A program made the translations under genes and the position numbers. Shown in pieces: positions 46,537 to 57,168 of a stretch of DNA of 64,000 bases. Numbering within the stretch: the stretch's first letter is position 1; every line of letters starts with the position of its first letter. Origin of the DNA: Cryptomeria japonica (Eukaryota > Streptophyta > Pinopsida > Cupressales > Cupressaceae); the NCBI RefSeq assembly GCF_030272615.1, contig NC_081409.1:915048340-915112339 (forward strand), written 5' to 3'. The notes under the pieces were generated by a model that was given only the letters and a program-made list of their open reading frames with translations, did not search any database and was not told where the DNA came from.

Positions 46537-49500
46537 ATGTCTAAGGTACAATGCTATAGATGTGACCAATATGGACACCTTGTCATGAAGTGGCCGGAAA
46601 GACTCAAGAATCAAGCCTCGTTAGTTGAAATCAGTAAAGACAAAGATATAGAGAAAATGATATTCTTTTCAGCCCTATCAAGTGAATTAACGGCTAGCAG
46701 GAATACTTGGGTCATTGACAGCGGAGCATCTCGTCATATAACGGGATTCATAGAACAACTGGATAGTTTTGAAGAAAACTCAAATGAGGAAGTTACCATA
46801 GGAGATAACTCCACATACCCTGTGAAAGGAATCGGGACCTGTACAGTTCATCTAAAATCTGGAGTTTCTCTTCAACTAACAGGAGTACTATTTCTACCAG
46901 GCATCAAAAGAAATTTGGTTTCTATCTCAGCCCTTGAAGACAAAGGGTATCGAATCACCTTCTTGGATGGAAAAGTTCTAACCTGGTCTCAGAACTCAAA
47001 CATAAAGAAGGCATACACAATAGGGATTCGGGATGGATGTTTATACAAATTTTGCAATGTTCAAACCCAAGCCTTGACTCATGATGTTTCCACTACTAAT
47101 GAAATATGGCATAGAAGGTTAGGGCATCTTCACTTCCGTGCCCTACCTTCCATAGAAAAACTTGTTACAGGACTACCAAAATTAAATCAAGAACATCGAG
47201 GGATATGTAAGGGTTGTGTTTTAGGTAAGAACTCTAAGGGGACCTTTTATTGTAGTGAGAAGAAATCCAAAAATATTCTTGAACTTATTCACATTGACTT
47301 ATGTGGTCCAATGACAGTACCCTCCTTAGGGGGATTTTTGTACTATGTTTTTTTTGTTGATGACTACTCCAGGAAAACTTGGATTTACTTCCTAAAACTT
47401 AAGGAATCTAATGAAGTACTATCAAAATTTAAGGAATTTAAGGCCTTAGTTGAAAACATGACTAGGAAAAGAATTATAACTCTAAGGTCAGATAATGGGG
47501 GAGAATATATCTCTGAAAACTTTAAAGAATTTTGTAGTACAGCCGGGATTAAGAGGGAGTACATTGTTCCCTACAACCCTCAACAAAATGGGGTAGCTGA
47601 AAGGAAAAGCAGGACCATAGTAGAAGCAGCCAAGGCTATGATGCATGATCAAAACCTTCACACCTCATTTTGGGCTGAAGCCTCTAACACCGCTATTTAT
47701 ATACAAAACAGATGTCCTTATTCTATTTTTGATAATATAACTCCTGAAGAAGCATTCATAGGAAATAAGCCTAACTTAAGTCACTTAAGAATATTTGGTT
47801 GTCCAATCTACATCCACATTCCTAAGGAGAAAAGATCCAAACTAGAGCCATCCGGAAAGAAAGGGATATTTGTTGGCTATAGTGAAACATCCAAAGCCTA
47901 TAGGATATATGTTCTTGGTCAGAATATAATTGAGCTTAGCAGAGATGTAACCTTTGAAGAAGACATTGCATTCAAAATTTCAAAAAACACTAATGAAGTA
48001 GATGACGAGTCTTCTCAAGACATGACCGAGGATCCTGGCACTGAGATTCAGAGGGAGATACTTGTAGAAGATAATGAACCAATGAATTCTACTCCTGGAC
48101 CTCTTGAACCTACTACTAACAGAAAAAGACCACTATGGGCAAGGAAAACAATTGAAGAAGCAGAGATCTATGCTGCACCCAAGGGGACATTTAGAGAAAG
48201 CAAGAAACCAAGAGGTTATTTAAAATATGTTTCTCTTATGAGTGAACTCATTAAATCCGAACCTTCAAATGTTGAAGAAGCCTTAAAAATTCAAGTTTGG
48301 AAGGATGCCATGATTGAAGAGTACCAATCCATTCTGAAGAATGATGTCTGGGATATTGTGCCTAGACCTAGAGGAAAATCAATTGTTACATCCAGATGGC
48401 TATTTAAAATCAAACATGTAGCAGATGGAAGTATTGAAAAACACAAAGCTAGATTTGTTGCTAGAGGGTTCTCTCAAAAGGCCGGAATTGATTATGAGAA
48501 AACTTTTGCTCCAGTCCCTCGGTACACTTCAATAAGGACCATAATTGCTATTGCCGCCTCAAAGGGATAGAAAATACACCAAATGGATGTAAAGACTGCA
48601 TTTCTAAATGGTATCATAGAAGAAGAAGTATACCTAGAGCAACCTGAAGGTTTCACTATTCATAATAGTACTTCTCATATTTGCAAATTGAAGAAGGCTC
48701 TCTATGGGCTCAAACAAGCCCCTAGAGCCTGGTATGAAAGAATAGATAATTACCTCATCAAGTTAGGATTCTCCAAGAATGAAGCAGATCCTAACCTCTA
48801 CTTCAAAGTAACAAATGGTAACATGTTAATTCTCGTCCTTTATGTTGATAATTTATTAATCATAGGTGAAGATCATCTAATCATAAAGTGTAAACGAGAT
48901 TTGGCTTCTGAATTTGATATGAAAGACTTGGGTCTCCTACATTACTTTCTGGGACTAGAAGTATGGCAAGAAGAAAATTATATCATATTGAATCAAGGTA
49001 AATACACTATTGATATTCTAAACAGATTTGGAATGATGGACAGCAAACCCATGTCAACACCCATGGAAACAAATCTACATAAACTAAAAGATGCAGCCTC
49101 TGAGTCAAAATTAGTCGATACTACTCTCTATCGACAGATAATTGGATCACTGATGTACTTGGTAAATACCCGGCCAGATATTTGTTATGCAACAAACACT
49201 CTCAGCCAATTCATGTGTGAACCCAGGAAAATACAACTTGTAGCAGCAAAACACATCATGAGGTATCTATGTGGAACTATTGGACTGGGACTAAAATATG
49301 ATAATGTAGAAATATGTCTTCACGGATATTCTGACTCAGATTGGGCTGGTAGTGTTGTTGATCGTAAAAGCACTTCAGGATGTTGTTTTAGCTTGGGATC
49401 TGCCATGATATCTTGGTTCAGCAGAAAGCAATCTTCAGTTGCTCAGAGCTCCACGGAAGCTGAGTACATTGCAGCATCAATGGGAGCTCAAGAAGCAGTA

Positions 49501-49785
49501 TGGTTGAGGAAACTAATGGTAGGATTGTTTGGACAATCCATGCCCCCTACTATTATACACTGTGATAATCAAAGCTGTATTAAGCTTTCTGTGAATTTGG
49601 TATTTCATAACAGATCAAAACATATTGAGATCCCCTACCATTACATCAGGGATATGGGTGAAAGAAATGTTATACAGTTGAAATATATCAACACGGATGA
49701 ACAAACTGCAGACATCTTAACCAAGCCTCTCTCCAAATTAAAAGTGAATCACTTCAGAGGTAAACTTGGTATGGTAAAAATGTAA
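46537..49785 (+). pseudogene. Copia-2 pol (protease-integrase-RT-RNase H) with one stop
   Basis: One frame of 1,083 codons broken only by TAG at 48568-48570, seven codons before MDVKTAFLNG. Zinc knuckle CYRCDQYGHLVMKW has its last Cys as Trp. Protease WVIDSGASRH has its Asp at residue 61. Integrase shows HRRLGHLHF, CKGCVLGK, a DLCGP Asp, LRSDNGGEY and QQNGVAERK, so the DDE residues are present. Reverse transcriptase has YVDN for YVDD near 48841-48852. RNase H shows SDSDWAG, DRKSTSG, STEAEYIAAS and HCDNQSCIKL. It is complete in length and the best preserved element here, but the YVDN change and stop imply it is inactive. Confidence 0.93.
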
Positions 49786-50332
49786 TTATATTTTCCGAGG
49801 TTGAGTCTCAGTAATGTTTTAATGTTAAAAGATATCTATGTTATTTATCATGTGAGTTACTACATGATTCTGTAGAGACATCATGGAAGGTGACGATCTT
49901 TCACTGATGTCTGATTATGGTTACTATTGTAAGGTGACGATCTTATAAATAGTTTAACCTGCTGTCATGACGTATATTATATGAATAATGTCTATGGAGA
50001 TCATGATAGTGTACATATTTGAGTTACTAAGATATGGCATGATAGATACTATGAGATTTAGTATCAATGGAGACATCACGTGCAGATATCCTCCTTGATA
50101 GGCATCATGAGACTTGATGCTAGTGCACATATCAAGGAAGATATATGTATGGTGAATATCCTATGGTTGATATTCTTAAATGTACCATACTTTAATGATA
50201 TCGTAAGGTAACATTTAAATGATGAATAGATATTGCTATCCCATATTTTTATGTTATCATATTGAGATGATCATTTCCTCTCTCATAACTTGAGAGTACA
50301 GTTTATTGATCATACCACAATCCTCCCTAGCT

Positions 50333-50341
50333 AAGAGGGAG
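50333..50341 (+). other. Copia-2 polypurine tract
   Basis: AAGAGGGAG directly before the 3' LTR. Confidence 0.8.
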
Positions 50342-50832
50342 TGTTAATGTTATAGCTTCTGTCGGATTTAAAAATCATCATGTTTAATTAACCATGCACC
50401 GAACCCTTCATTAACCCGATAATCATTATCAATTAAAGGAATTGATATTAATCATAGCGATTAAATCAAACATTGCTCATGTTATATTATTGTTGTTATC
50501 GGTGTTATACTATCATGGTTATATTAGCAAACGGACATGTCTCATCTAGAGGCATGCCTCTACGTGGACTTAGTCCACGTAGAGACATGTCCCTACATGG
50601 ACATGCCTCTCCGTTCACATACTTATCCGGTCTGCATTTGGAAAACACAGAACGTACAAAAACCAGTGCCACTACAAGTGCAGTCATCTCTCCATTACAA
50701 GTGCTTCAATCCTTCATCGTTTCAAATCGAACTTACTTGTTCATACCGTAGTAAATCTGAATCAGTATTGAATCAAGGAGTGCATACATCAAATAAAGAA
50801 AGGTATTATAATCGGATCTCAGTTCCTTAACA
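50342..50832 (+). repeat. Copia-2 3' LTR (491 bp)
   Basis: It runs from TGTTAATGTTATAGC to TTCCTTAACA without the TRIM. The 16-bp palindrome TAGAGGCATGCCTCTA is kept at 50547-50562. Confidence 0.92.
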
Positions 50833-51062
50833 TGTTTTAATCTACTCTTGGAAAATGAATTTAACTTTATTCTTATTGTGTCTTGGTGTTTTGCATGTTC
50901 AGGAATGGTTTGTTTCTGAAGCAGCCTGTATATAATTTTTTTTTGTCATGACCTGTTAACTTTATTGGGCAACATAACTCTGCATATTTTTTTCAAGAGC
51001 TTGTGTCTGCAGCACACAGCTCATTAGATTGATCTGCTTTTGATTAATCCTATTTAATGTAG

Positions 51063-51116
51063 GATCACCATTGGTTGCATCAAAGAAAACACCATCTCCT
51101 AGTTTATACATGTCAG
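51063..51116 (+). CDS. Host gene exon (54 nt)
   Basis: Acceptor CCTATTTAATGTAG, donor CAG|GTGCAT. Phase 1 at both ends, encoding (G)SPLVASKKTPSPSLYMS. It joins in frame with 44292-44333 once the intron holding Copia-2 is removed, and with 51301 downstream. Ser/Pro-rich sequence resembles the preceding small exon. Confidence 0.6.
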
Positions 51117-51300
51117 GTGCATAATCTTTTCTCTTTATGCCATTTGCATTTGTTGAAGCAATTTATATTTTTGTAATCTATCTTAGATTGTAGTTTGATC
51201 GGAATTACGATTCTTCGTAGATCTGCTTGCCCATGCTTCAAAAGCAGTTGAGATATGGGATAGGTTTTTTGTGTAATTATTATTTTTCTATTGGCTACAG

Positions 51301-51623
51301 GGACATCATCAGTTTCTCCAACAAATACCCCATCAATTCCTACAATTGATGAGCAGGACTTTTATTCTACATTTCATAAGACACATCAAAGGAAACATTT
51401 CTCCAAGGAAGAATGGGAAAAATTTACCAAAAATTCGACAAAAAAAGCTTTAAGAGAATTAGTGTCTACATATGACTTTACAAAGTGGGCTCGTGAAAAT
51501 GCTGACAGACTGATTTTAAGTCCTCAAAAGATCAGAGAGGACTCAGATCATAGTGAAAATGATTCTGAAGTTGGTGTAAGCCAAGAGAATTCCAGAGGTG
51601 GTGGTGGATGGTTTGGTTGGTAG
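51301..51623 (+). CDS. Host gene last coding exon
   Basis: Acceptor TTTCTATTGGCTACAG. The frame reads (G)TSSVSPTNTPSIPTIDEQ, then a compact charged segment with HFSKEEWEKFTKNSTKKAL and DFTKWARENADRLILSPQ, an acidic stretch, and ends GGGGWFGW before TAG 51621-51623. The upstream reading in this frame begins at a TTG inside the intron, so the acceptor, not a start codon, defines the exon. I cannot name the protein. A membrane helix followed by a basic and Ser/Pro-rich cytosolic tail is what the exons together suggest. Confidence 0.65.
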
Positions 51624-54558
51624 GATGATAATCATGATATTCAAAGGGCTATTGTTTATGGCCTCAAAATTTTGAAATGAGACTGCAATTCAACTGGTGC
51701 ATGCCAGAAACTTAATTGGATTATTTGTTTATGAGGATAATGAAACCAAAATCAAGTGTTATACAGTAGAACTGTCAATCTTCAATCTACCCTTTTATTT
51801 GACATTTGGATATTATTATAGTTCACTAGGGAAAATGCTACAGGGTGGATCTTGTAAAAAATTTCTTTATGAACAGAACAAAATCTGTTGTTTTAAGAGA
51901 ATTATAAAATCAATACAGCAACCAAGCAATGGATTTATAGATTGATTTGCTTGGTGACTAGGAATTGTGGATTTGGATTCAAACAGTGTAATTTAAAACT
52001 AGCTAAGGATGGAGAATATACAATCTTGTCAATATTTGCATGAATCTTTGTTTCTATTGAAATCTTGTGACAAGACTGAGCATTCGAAATACATTTTTTT
52101 TCGGTTTGTGAGAAATGCATCCTTTGGTTAATAGGCTTTCACCAAATTTACCTTTTGATGGAAAATTATCTATGTTTGCAGGATTTTCATGTAGTGATTG
52201 CTAATTGTCACAGTTATTCTCTAGTAATTCTTAATTTTCTTTAACATTATCCACATTATTATATTGATGTTTGTGTCCATACAATCTAATTGTTTGTCTT
52301 CTAGTAACAGACCAACATCTAACGCTAAATACTACTGCTAATTTTCCAACATTTTTATTGATATATTGTACAGTATTTAATTGCAGTACTTAGTAGGTAC
52401 GAAAGTTTTTCCTAGTATGGGGGAATATGTTTCTTTATAGGGAAATAGTAATTACATTGTTCTAGGACTTTATAGAAGCTTATAATACATGATATAATTA
52501 TTCATTTCACGAGGCATCTTCTTTCATTGTACAGTCATTTCCTGGTTCAATGTCATTTATTTGAAGTTGTAGAGAAACAAATGAAGCGATTTGAGACTAG
52601 TAGGTGTCACTCAAGATCATACTTCAAAGTAGTCTTCTTGTCATTATTAGGTCACAAGTAATTCTATCACATGTAGTGCTGTTAGTGTTGTACACAACTG
52701 GCCAGGCCAAGCTTAATGCTAGAAAAACTCTAAAACAACACACCTTAGGAATTTGACACTCTTAGCCACCATCTGAAGTTTGTGCACCACTCAATTAACA
52801 TGTCTTGGGCGTACACATTGTTAGTAGGGTATAAATATATGCCAGACGTAACACCAACATCTAGTCTACCTAGCATCATCCTAGTTGGTTTCGCATTTTC
52901 ATTACAATCTTCCCTTGGTTATCTCTATACCCATGCCATCTTATTGTATCCTCCCATATTAGCGCCAACGATCATCTTAAGCAACCCGACTTTTGATTTT
53001 CTTATCTTGGACATATATCAACTTTGTTGGCAACTTCAATTCACTATCTTCAACCTTGTGTTGCATTGCATACATTGTGCCACATGGAACAAGAAGTTAG
53101 CATCACCGTTCCAACAAGTCAACATGATCTTAGAGAATACCTCTATAGGTGCTTGACTCAAATAGGACTAGTGTTAGTGTTCGCATAGGGCTTTTGTGTA
53201 TAGGAGGCTTATTGCCAAACCATCATGACACATAGTGATATTATAGATTTAGCTTCCATGGTTAGTGCCACATCTAAGGATTACCACATGTAACACACGT
53301 AAGATAAAGTGCATTGTTAGCATGAAGGCAAATTGGTATTCATCATAGAACTTGTATCCTTTGATATCAAATATCGTCTGATTCAACACATGTATATGTA
53401 CTGAATATTGGCAAAAAATGTCTTGATCTCACCCATTCTTGGGCACCTTATAATTGTTCTAGCCAGATAAATCAACAAGGTGTTTCTAGTCGTCGACCAC
53501 AAGAATTTTCACGTTTAGTCTTGTGATTCATATTCACCTATGCTTTATAAATGTTTATGAGTTCAGTGGAAGAGCCCATTTCTTCCATTTTCCTATCTTC
53601 AAGATTGTGTAATGGTCGGTCTATTGCATGTTTATATTGTAACTTATTAATTTACTAGACGATGGAAATTAGATTTATTTTATTACAATCAATAATAAGT
53701 AGAACTCACAAATTCTTAAATTAATCATCTCATTTTGCTAAATACTAAGAGAAGTTGATATAGTTAAATGGGCAAATGATGCTTTGGTCAAACACTACAC
53801 TTATGGAGACCAGATGGGACTTGAGTTGCTTATTGAAAAACAACAGTTCTCTATTGGAAGTGCATTGGGGCCTCTAATTAAGAGAATAAAAAAGTTAATA
53901 TGACTTCTGTTTCATCTACTTTGAGGAGAAACAAAATCCATATAAGATTTTATTAATTACTGAATTCTATTTTAATATCAAGAGTCAAAGCTAAAAAGAA
54001 TGTTAAATTGTTCGAGTTAACATGTTTTCATTTGAAAGAACATATCGATTACACATGAAACTTTAAACTTGGGAACGTCCTTCCTTTACCCATATTACCT
54101 ACATGTTTGTATTTCATAGAATCAAGGTATAAATTATGTAATTTTGGTTCTGGTTTTTAATTTAATTTAAATTGTATAAGTGGGTACGTAACCTTATCTA
54201 GGCCATTATTTTCTTAATTTAATCTTGGGAAGGGGTTATTGGAGTAATTAAGATAATTATCTAATTATTTATTTAATTAAGTCTTTTAATTATTTTATTC
54301 ACTTAAGTTAAATTTAGGTGCTTTTTTATTTTATTATATTTAATTAGGCTAATAATAGTTTAAGTTGTCTCATTTATTATTATTGTGACACTTGGAGCTA
54401 GCTAGCTAATTTAATTTTGCATTAGGGTTTGCATCTAGGGTTTCATTCATCATTTCATAAGGATTCATTGATTCATTGTAATCATAATCTTTTAGTGAAA
54501 TCGATACAAAATTCTCAGGGGTTGAGTAGATTATCCTTGTTTGTTCTTTCTTTGTGAC
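51624..54558. other. 3' flank of host gene and intergenic sequence
   Basis: AT-rich with no frame of coding character. The first few hundred bases are likely 3' untranslated region. From about 54180 the sequence (GTGGGTACGTAACCTTATC, GCATTAGGGTTTGCATCTAGGGTTT) looks like an old LTR fragment, but ends cannot be fixed. Copia-3 begins at 54559. Confidence 0.4.
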
Positions 54559-54911
54559 TGTTAGAGTAATTGAGTCTTTACTTGATTAATTAAGCAATAT
54601 TTGTTTGATTATTTAAGTTCCCTATTATCTTTTACACTTAAGCTAACATCAGGTGCATTATATTAATTATTATGTGCAAGCCTAGGGTTTTTCTTTTAGG
54701 GTTTCTTGACCTATTAAAGGTTAATTTTTTTTTCTTTGTATCATTATGTCATTACACATTTTGGTGAATATTGAACTCTCCCTTTTTGAGCATATTTTCC
54801 TATGTTTTGTTCTTCAGATTGTTTTGCTTCTTTGCTTCTCCTTGTGACAGATTGTTTTAGCTTGCAGAAGATATTTAGGCTCCTGTGGTGGTGTGTTTCT
54901 CAACTCCAACA
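54559..54911 (+). repeat. Copia-3 5' LTR (353 bp)
   Basis: It runs from TGTTAGAGTAATTGAGTC to CAACTCCAACA. The 3' LTR is 14 bp longer, mainly from an extra ATTAATTCTTTTATTAATTA-like stretch. Confidence 0.92.
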
Positions 54912-54925
54912 TGGTATCAGAGCTC
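54912..54925 (+). other. Copia-3 primer binding site
   Basis: TGGTATCAGAGCTC directly follows the 5' LTR; the first 12 bases match the initiator Met tRNA complement exactly. Confidence 0.9.
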
Positions 54926-56213
54926 AGATCTGTAGCTATCTGTTCCTGTTTTTGAGAATTTTTGCATTGGAAGTAGATCTGGAGTTTCAAGCAATTTTTT
55001 TGTGTGCTTAGGGATAGAATTTTTTTTCTGAGCACTTTGGGCCTAAATGGACCTCATCATCGTGCTCAGAAGGCCCAAAAACCCTTATAGTCATATAAAA
55101 TTTGTCTATTTTTGATTCCTGAGCATCTGGGTGAATTTTTTTCTCCAAAACTAGGTCGTATGGCTATGGCACACAAATCGAAAAAAAAAATTAATTTTTT
55201 TTTTTGCCTTTTTACGGCACGCAGACCGGATTTTTGATTTTAAAAAATAAAAAAAATCACAAAATCGTGTTAAAAGCAAGTTTTTTTTAAAAAATTGTTT
55301 TTTGTGGATTACGTAGGGTACAGACTGACAGTTCGGCCATCGTACGACGACTGGCCCTGCCAGTCTGACCCGCCTGCAGGCTCCCTACCCCCGGCGGCAT
55401 TCCTACCGGCTCTGGCACCCGATGGCACCCTCTCCAGCACCCGGCGACACCCTTTCCAGTCCCCGACAACATCCTCTCCGGCCCCTCACCGACCCCCGCA
55501 TTCCGGCCCTAGCCGGCTCCCGCCTTCTAGCCCCCGTTGGCCCTCCGATCACCGCCGCCAGCGAGTTTGCCACCTCCGCCCAGCCCGACAATCACCACTT
55601 TTGCCCGGCCCGACCACCACCACCGCCACCATCCTGCCACCTCCTCTTGGCTCCTTCACCAGACCACCACCCTCTAGCCATTTTGAGGGGTGGGTTCGTT
55701 TTTTGGTCATATCTTGGGTATCCAGAGTCGTTGTTTGGAAAACGAATAGGTGTCGGAACGCTGGTTTTGAGCGGGACATCATGGTGGTGGATTTTTTTTC
55801 CGAATCTGTTGTTTGACTGTACTTTTTTACAGACAAAGTCGGGCCTCTTTTCTGCACTTCCGGGGTCGTAGATTGTGCAAATGGATTCTGTTTTTCGAAA
55901 ACAAATAGGCGTTGGAAAGCTCTCAACATGCTCTATTCAGATTTGTGATCTTTTTTCTCAGAATTTTCATCAGGTACATGAGATATCAGTTTGAAGTCTT
56001 TTGCTTACGCACTACTTCCTTCTCATTAGTATGTACTAGGGTTTGGGTTTATCTATTGTGGGGGGGTGTTTTTTCTCGCTTTTTGTCATTTATATAAGAA
56101 ATCAAGAACACCAAAACTCTAAAAAATGAATAAACCCTTCTGCATCTTTTGTATATTCTGAAAGATCACATAATAAAAAAACCAACAAGCAGGTGCAAAG
56201 TTTATTTGTTCTC
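54926..56213 (+). other. Copia-3 leader with a GC-rich insert-like block
   Basis: Non-coding leader between primer site and gag. Bases about 55365-55680 are very GC- and C-rich (CCCGGCGGC, CACCGACCC), unlike the AT-rich surroundings. The following part, GGTCATATCTTGGGTATCCAG then AAAACGAATAGGTGT, is echoed at about 55895-55925 (AAAACAAATAGGCGT). Frames through the GC block (55295-55816, 55422-55871) are Pro/Ser-rich and have no recognisable domain. Confidence 0.6.
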
Positions 56214-57168
56214 ATGGCAGATCCTTTAGTTGAGTTGTTGACTTCACACAACTATCACACCTGGAAGCCTCACATCACGAGGCTTCTCAGGGCACGAGGG
56301 TTGTGGTCTTGTTTGGATGAGGTTCAACCTATATTGCAGCGTCCTTATGAGCTTCTTCAGCACAGGAACAAGATGGATGAGGACATGGGTTTGCTCTCTT
56401 TGCATGTCTTTGACAGTTTTCTGTTTCACCTTGATGAGTTGCTCACTCCTCGGGCTATGTGGTTGAAGTTTGATTCTCTCTTCGGGAGGGTTAATGAGAT
56501 TCAGGTATTACAGATTGAGACATAGTTGGTTTCTTTGTCACCTAATTCCTTTCCCACCATTGAGGATTTTTTGAACAAGTTCATGACTACAAGATCTGTT
56601 CTTCAGGGATGTGGCAAGATCAAGACAGACACAGAGTGCATTCACTTGATTCTTTCGAAGCTTCGGGGTTACTTTCAGTTTTTTGCCTCTGCTTTCTACT
56701 CCACCATGGATGGCTTGGGTGCTCATTTCAATATGCCTACCTTTGATGTCTTTTGTGAGCGTTTGTCTCGTGAGCAGTCTCATATTTCTCAGTTGGATAA
56801 GCTCCCAGGCTCCAAGAACAAAGCATTGGTTGCTCAATCCTCTAAGGAGAAGGAGAAACAAAAGCAGAAACCAAAGCCCAAGAAGAATTCTGCAGGCAGT
56901 GAGTCTTCCTCCAAGCAACCTCCTAAGTTTGATTCTAAACCTCCATTTCCTCCAAAAAAAAGGAAAATCTTCACAGTCTGGTGAGTCTTCCTCCAAGACA
57001 AAGAAGAAATTAGGAGACACTTGCAGTTTTTGTGGCAAGGAAGGACATCTAGTTTTCAGGTGTTGGAAATGTTTAGAGGCTTTAGAAGAAGCCATGCAAC
57101 AACATCACATCTCCTCACCTCAGACATCTTCTCCTTCCACAGGGAAAGGTCATGCTCTCACTGCTTGA
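56214..57168 (+). pseudogene. Copia-3 gag remnant
   Basis: Starts at ATG 56214 (MADPLVELLTSHNYHTWKPH). An in-frame TAG is at 56523-56525. The frame resumes with SPNSFPTIEDFLNKFMTTRS, then changes frame in an A run near 56950. The zinc knuckle CSFCGKEGHLVFRC follows (about 57023-57064), and the frame ends at TGA 57166-57168. All landmarks of Copia gag are present. Confidence 0.88.

Larger units (their letters stand above)
44906..50832 (+). mobile_element. Copia-2: full-length Ty1-copia element in a host intron, TSD TGTTT
   Basis: LTRs 44906-45746 (with a TRIM inside) and 50342-50832. The duplication TGTTT is perfect at 44901-44905 and 50833-50837. It contains an initiator-Met primer site, gag, a nearly intact pol and a purine tract. 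It lies in the same orientation as the host gene, between exons 44292-44333 and 51063-51116. Confidence 0.95.

Noticed and set aside
55295-55871. Two overlapping 150-173-codon ORFs in the Copia-3 leader
   Set aside because: They are Pro/Ser-rich products of a GC-rich block, occur in more than one frame, and lie before gag; not supported as genes.
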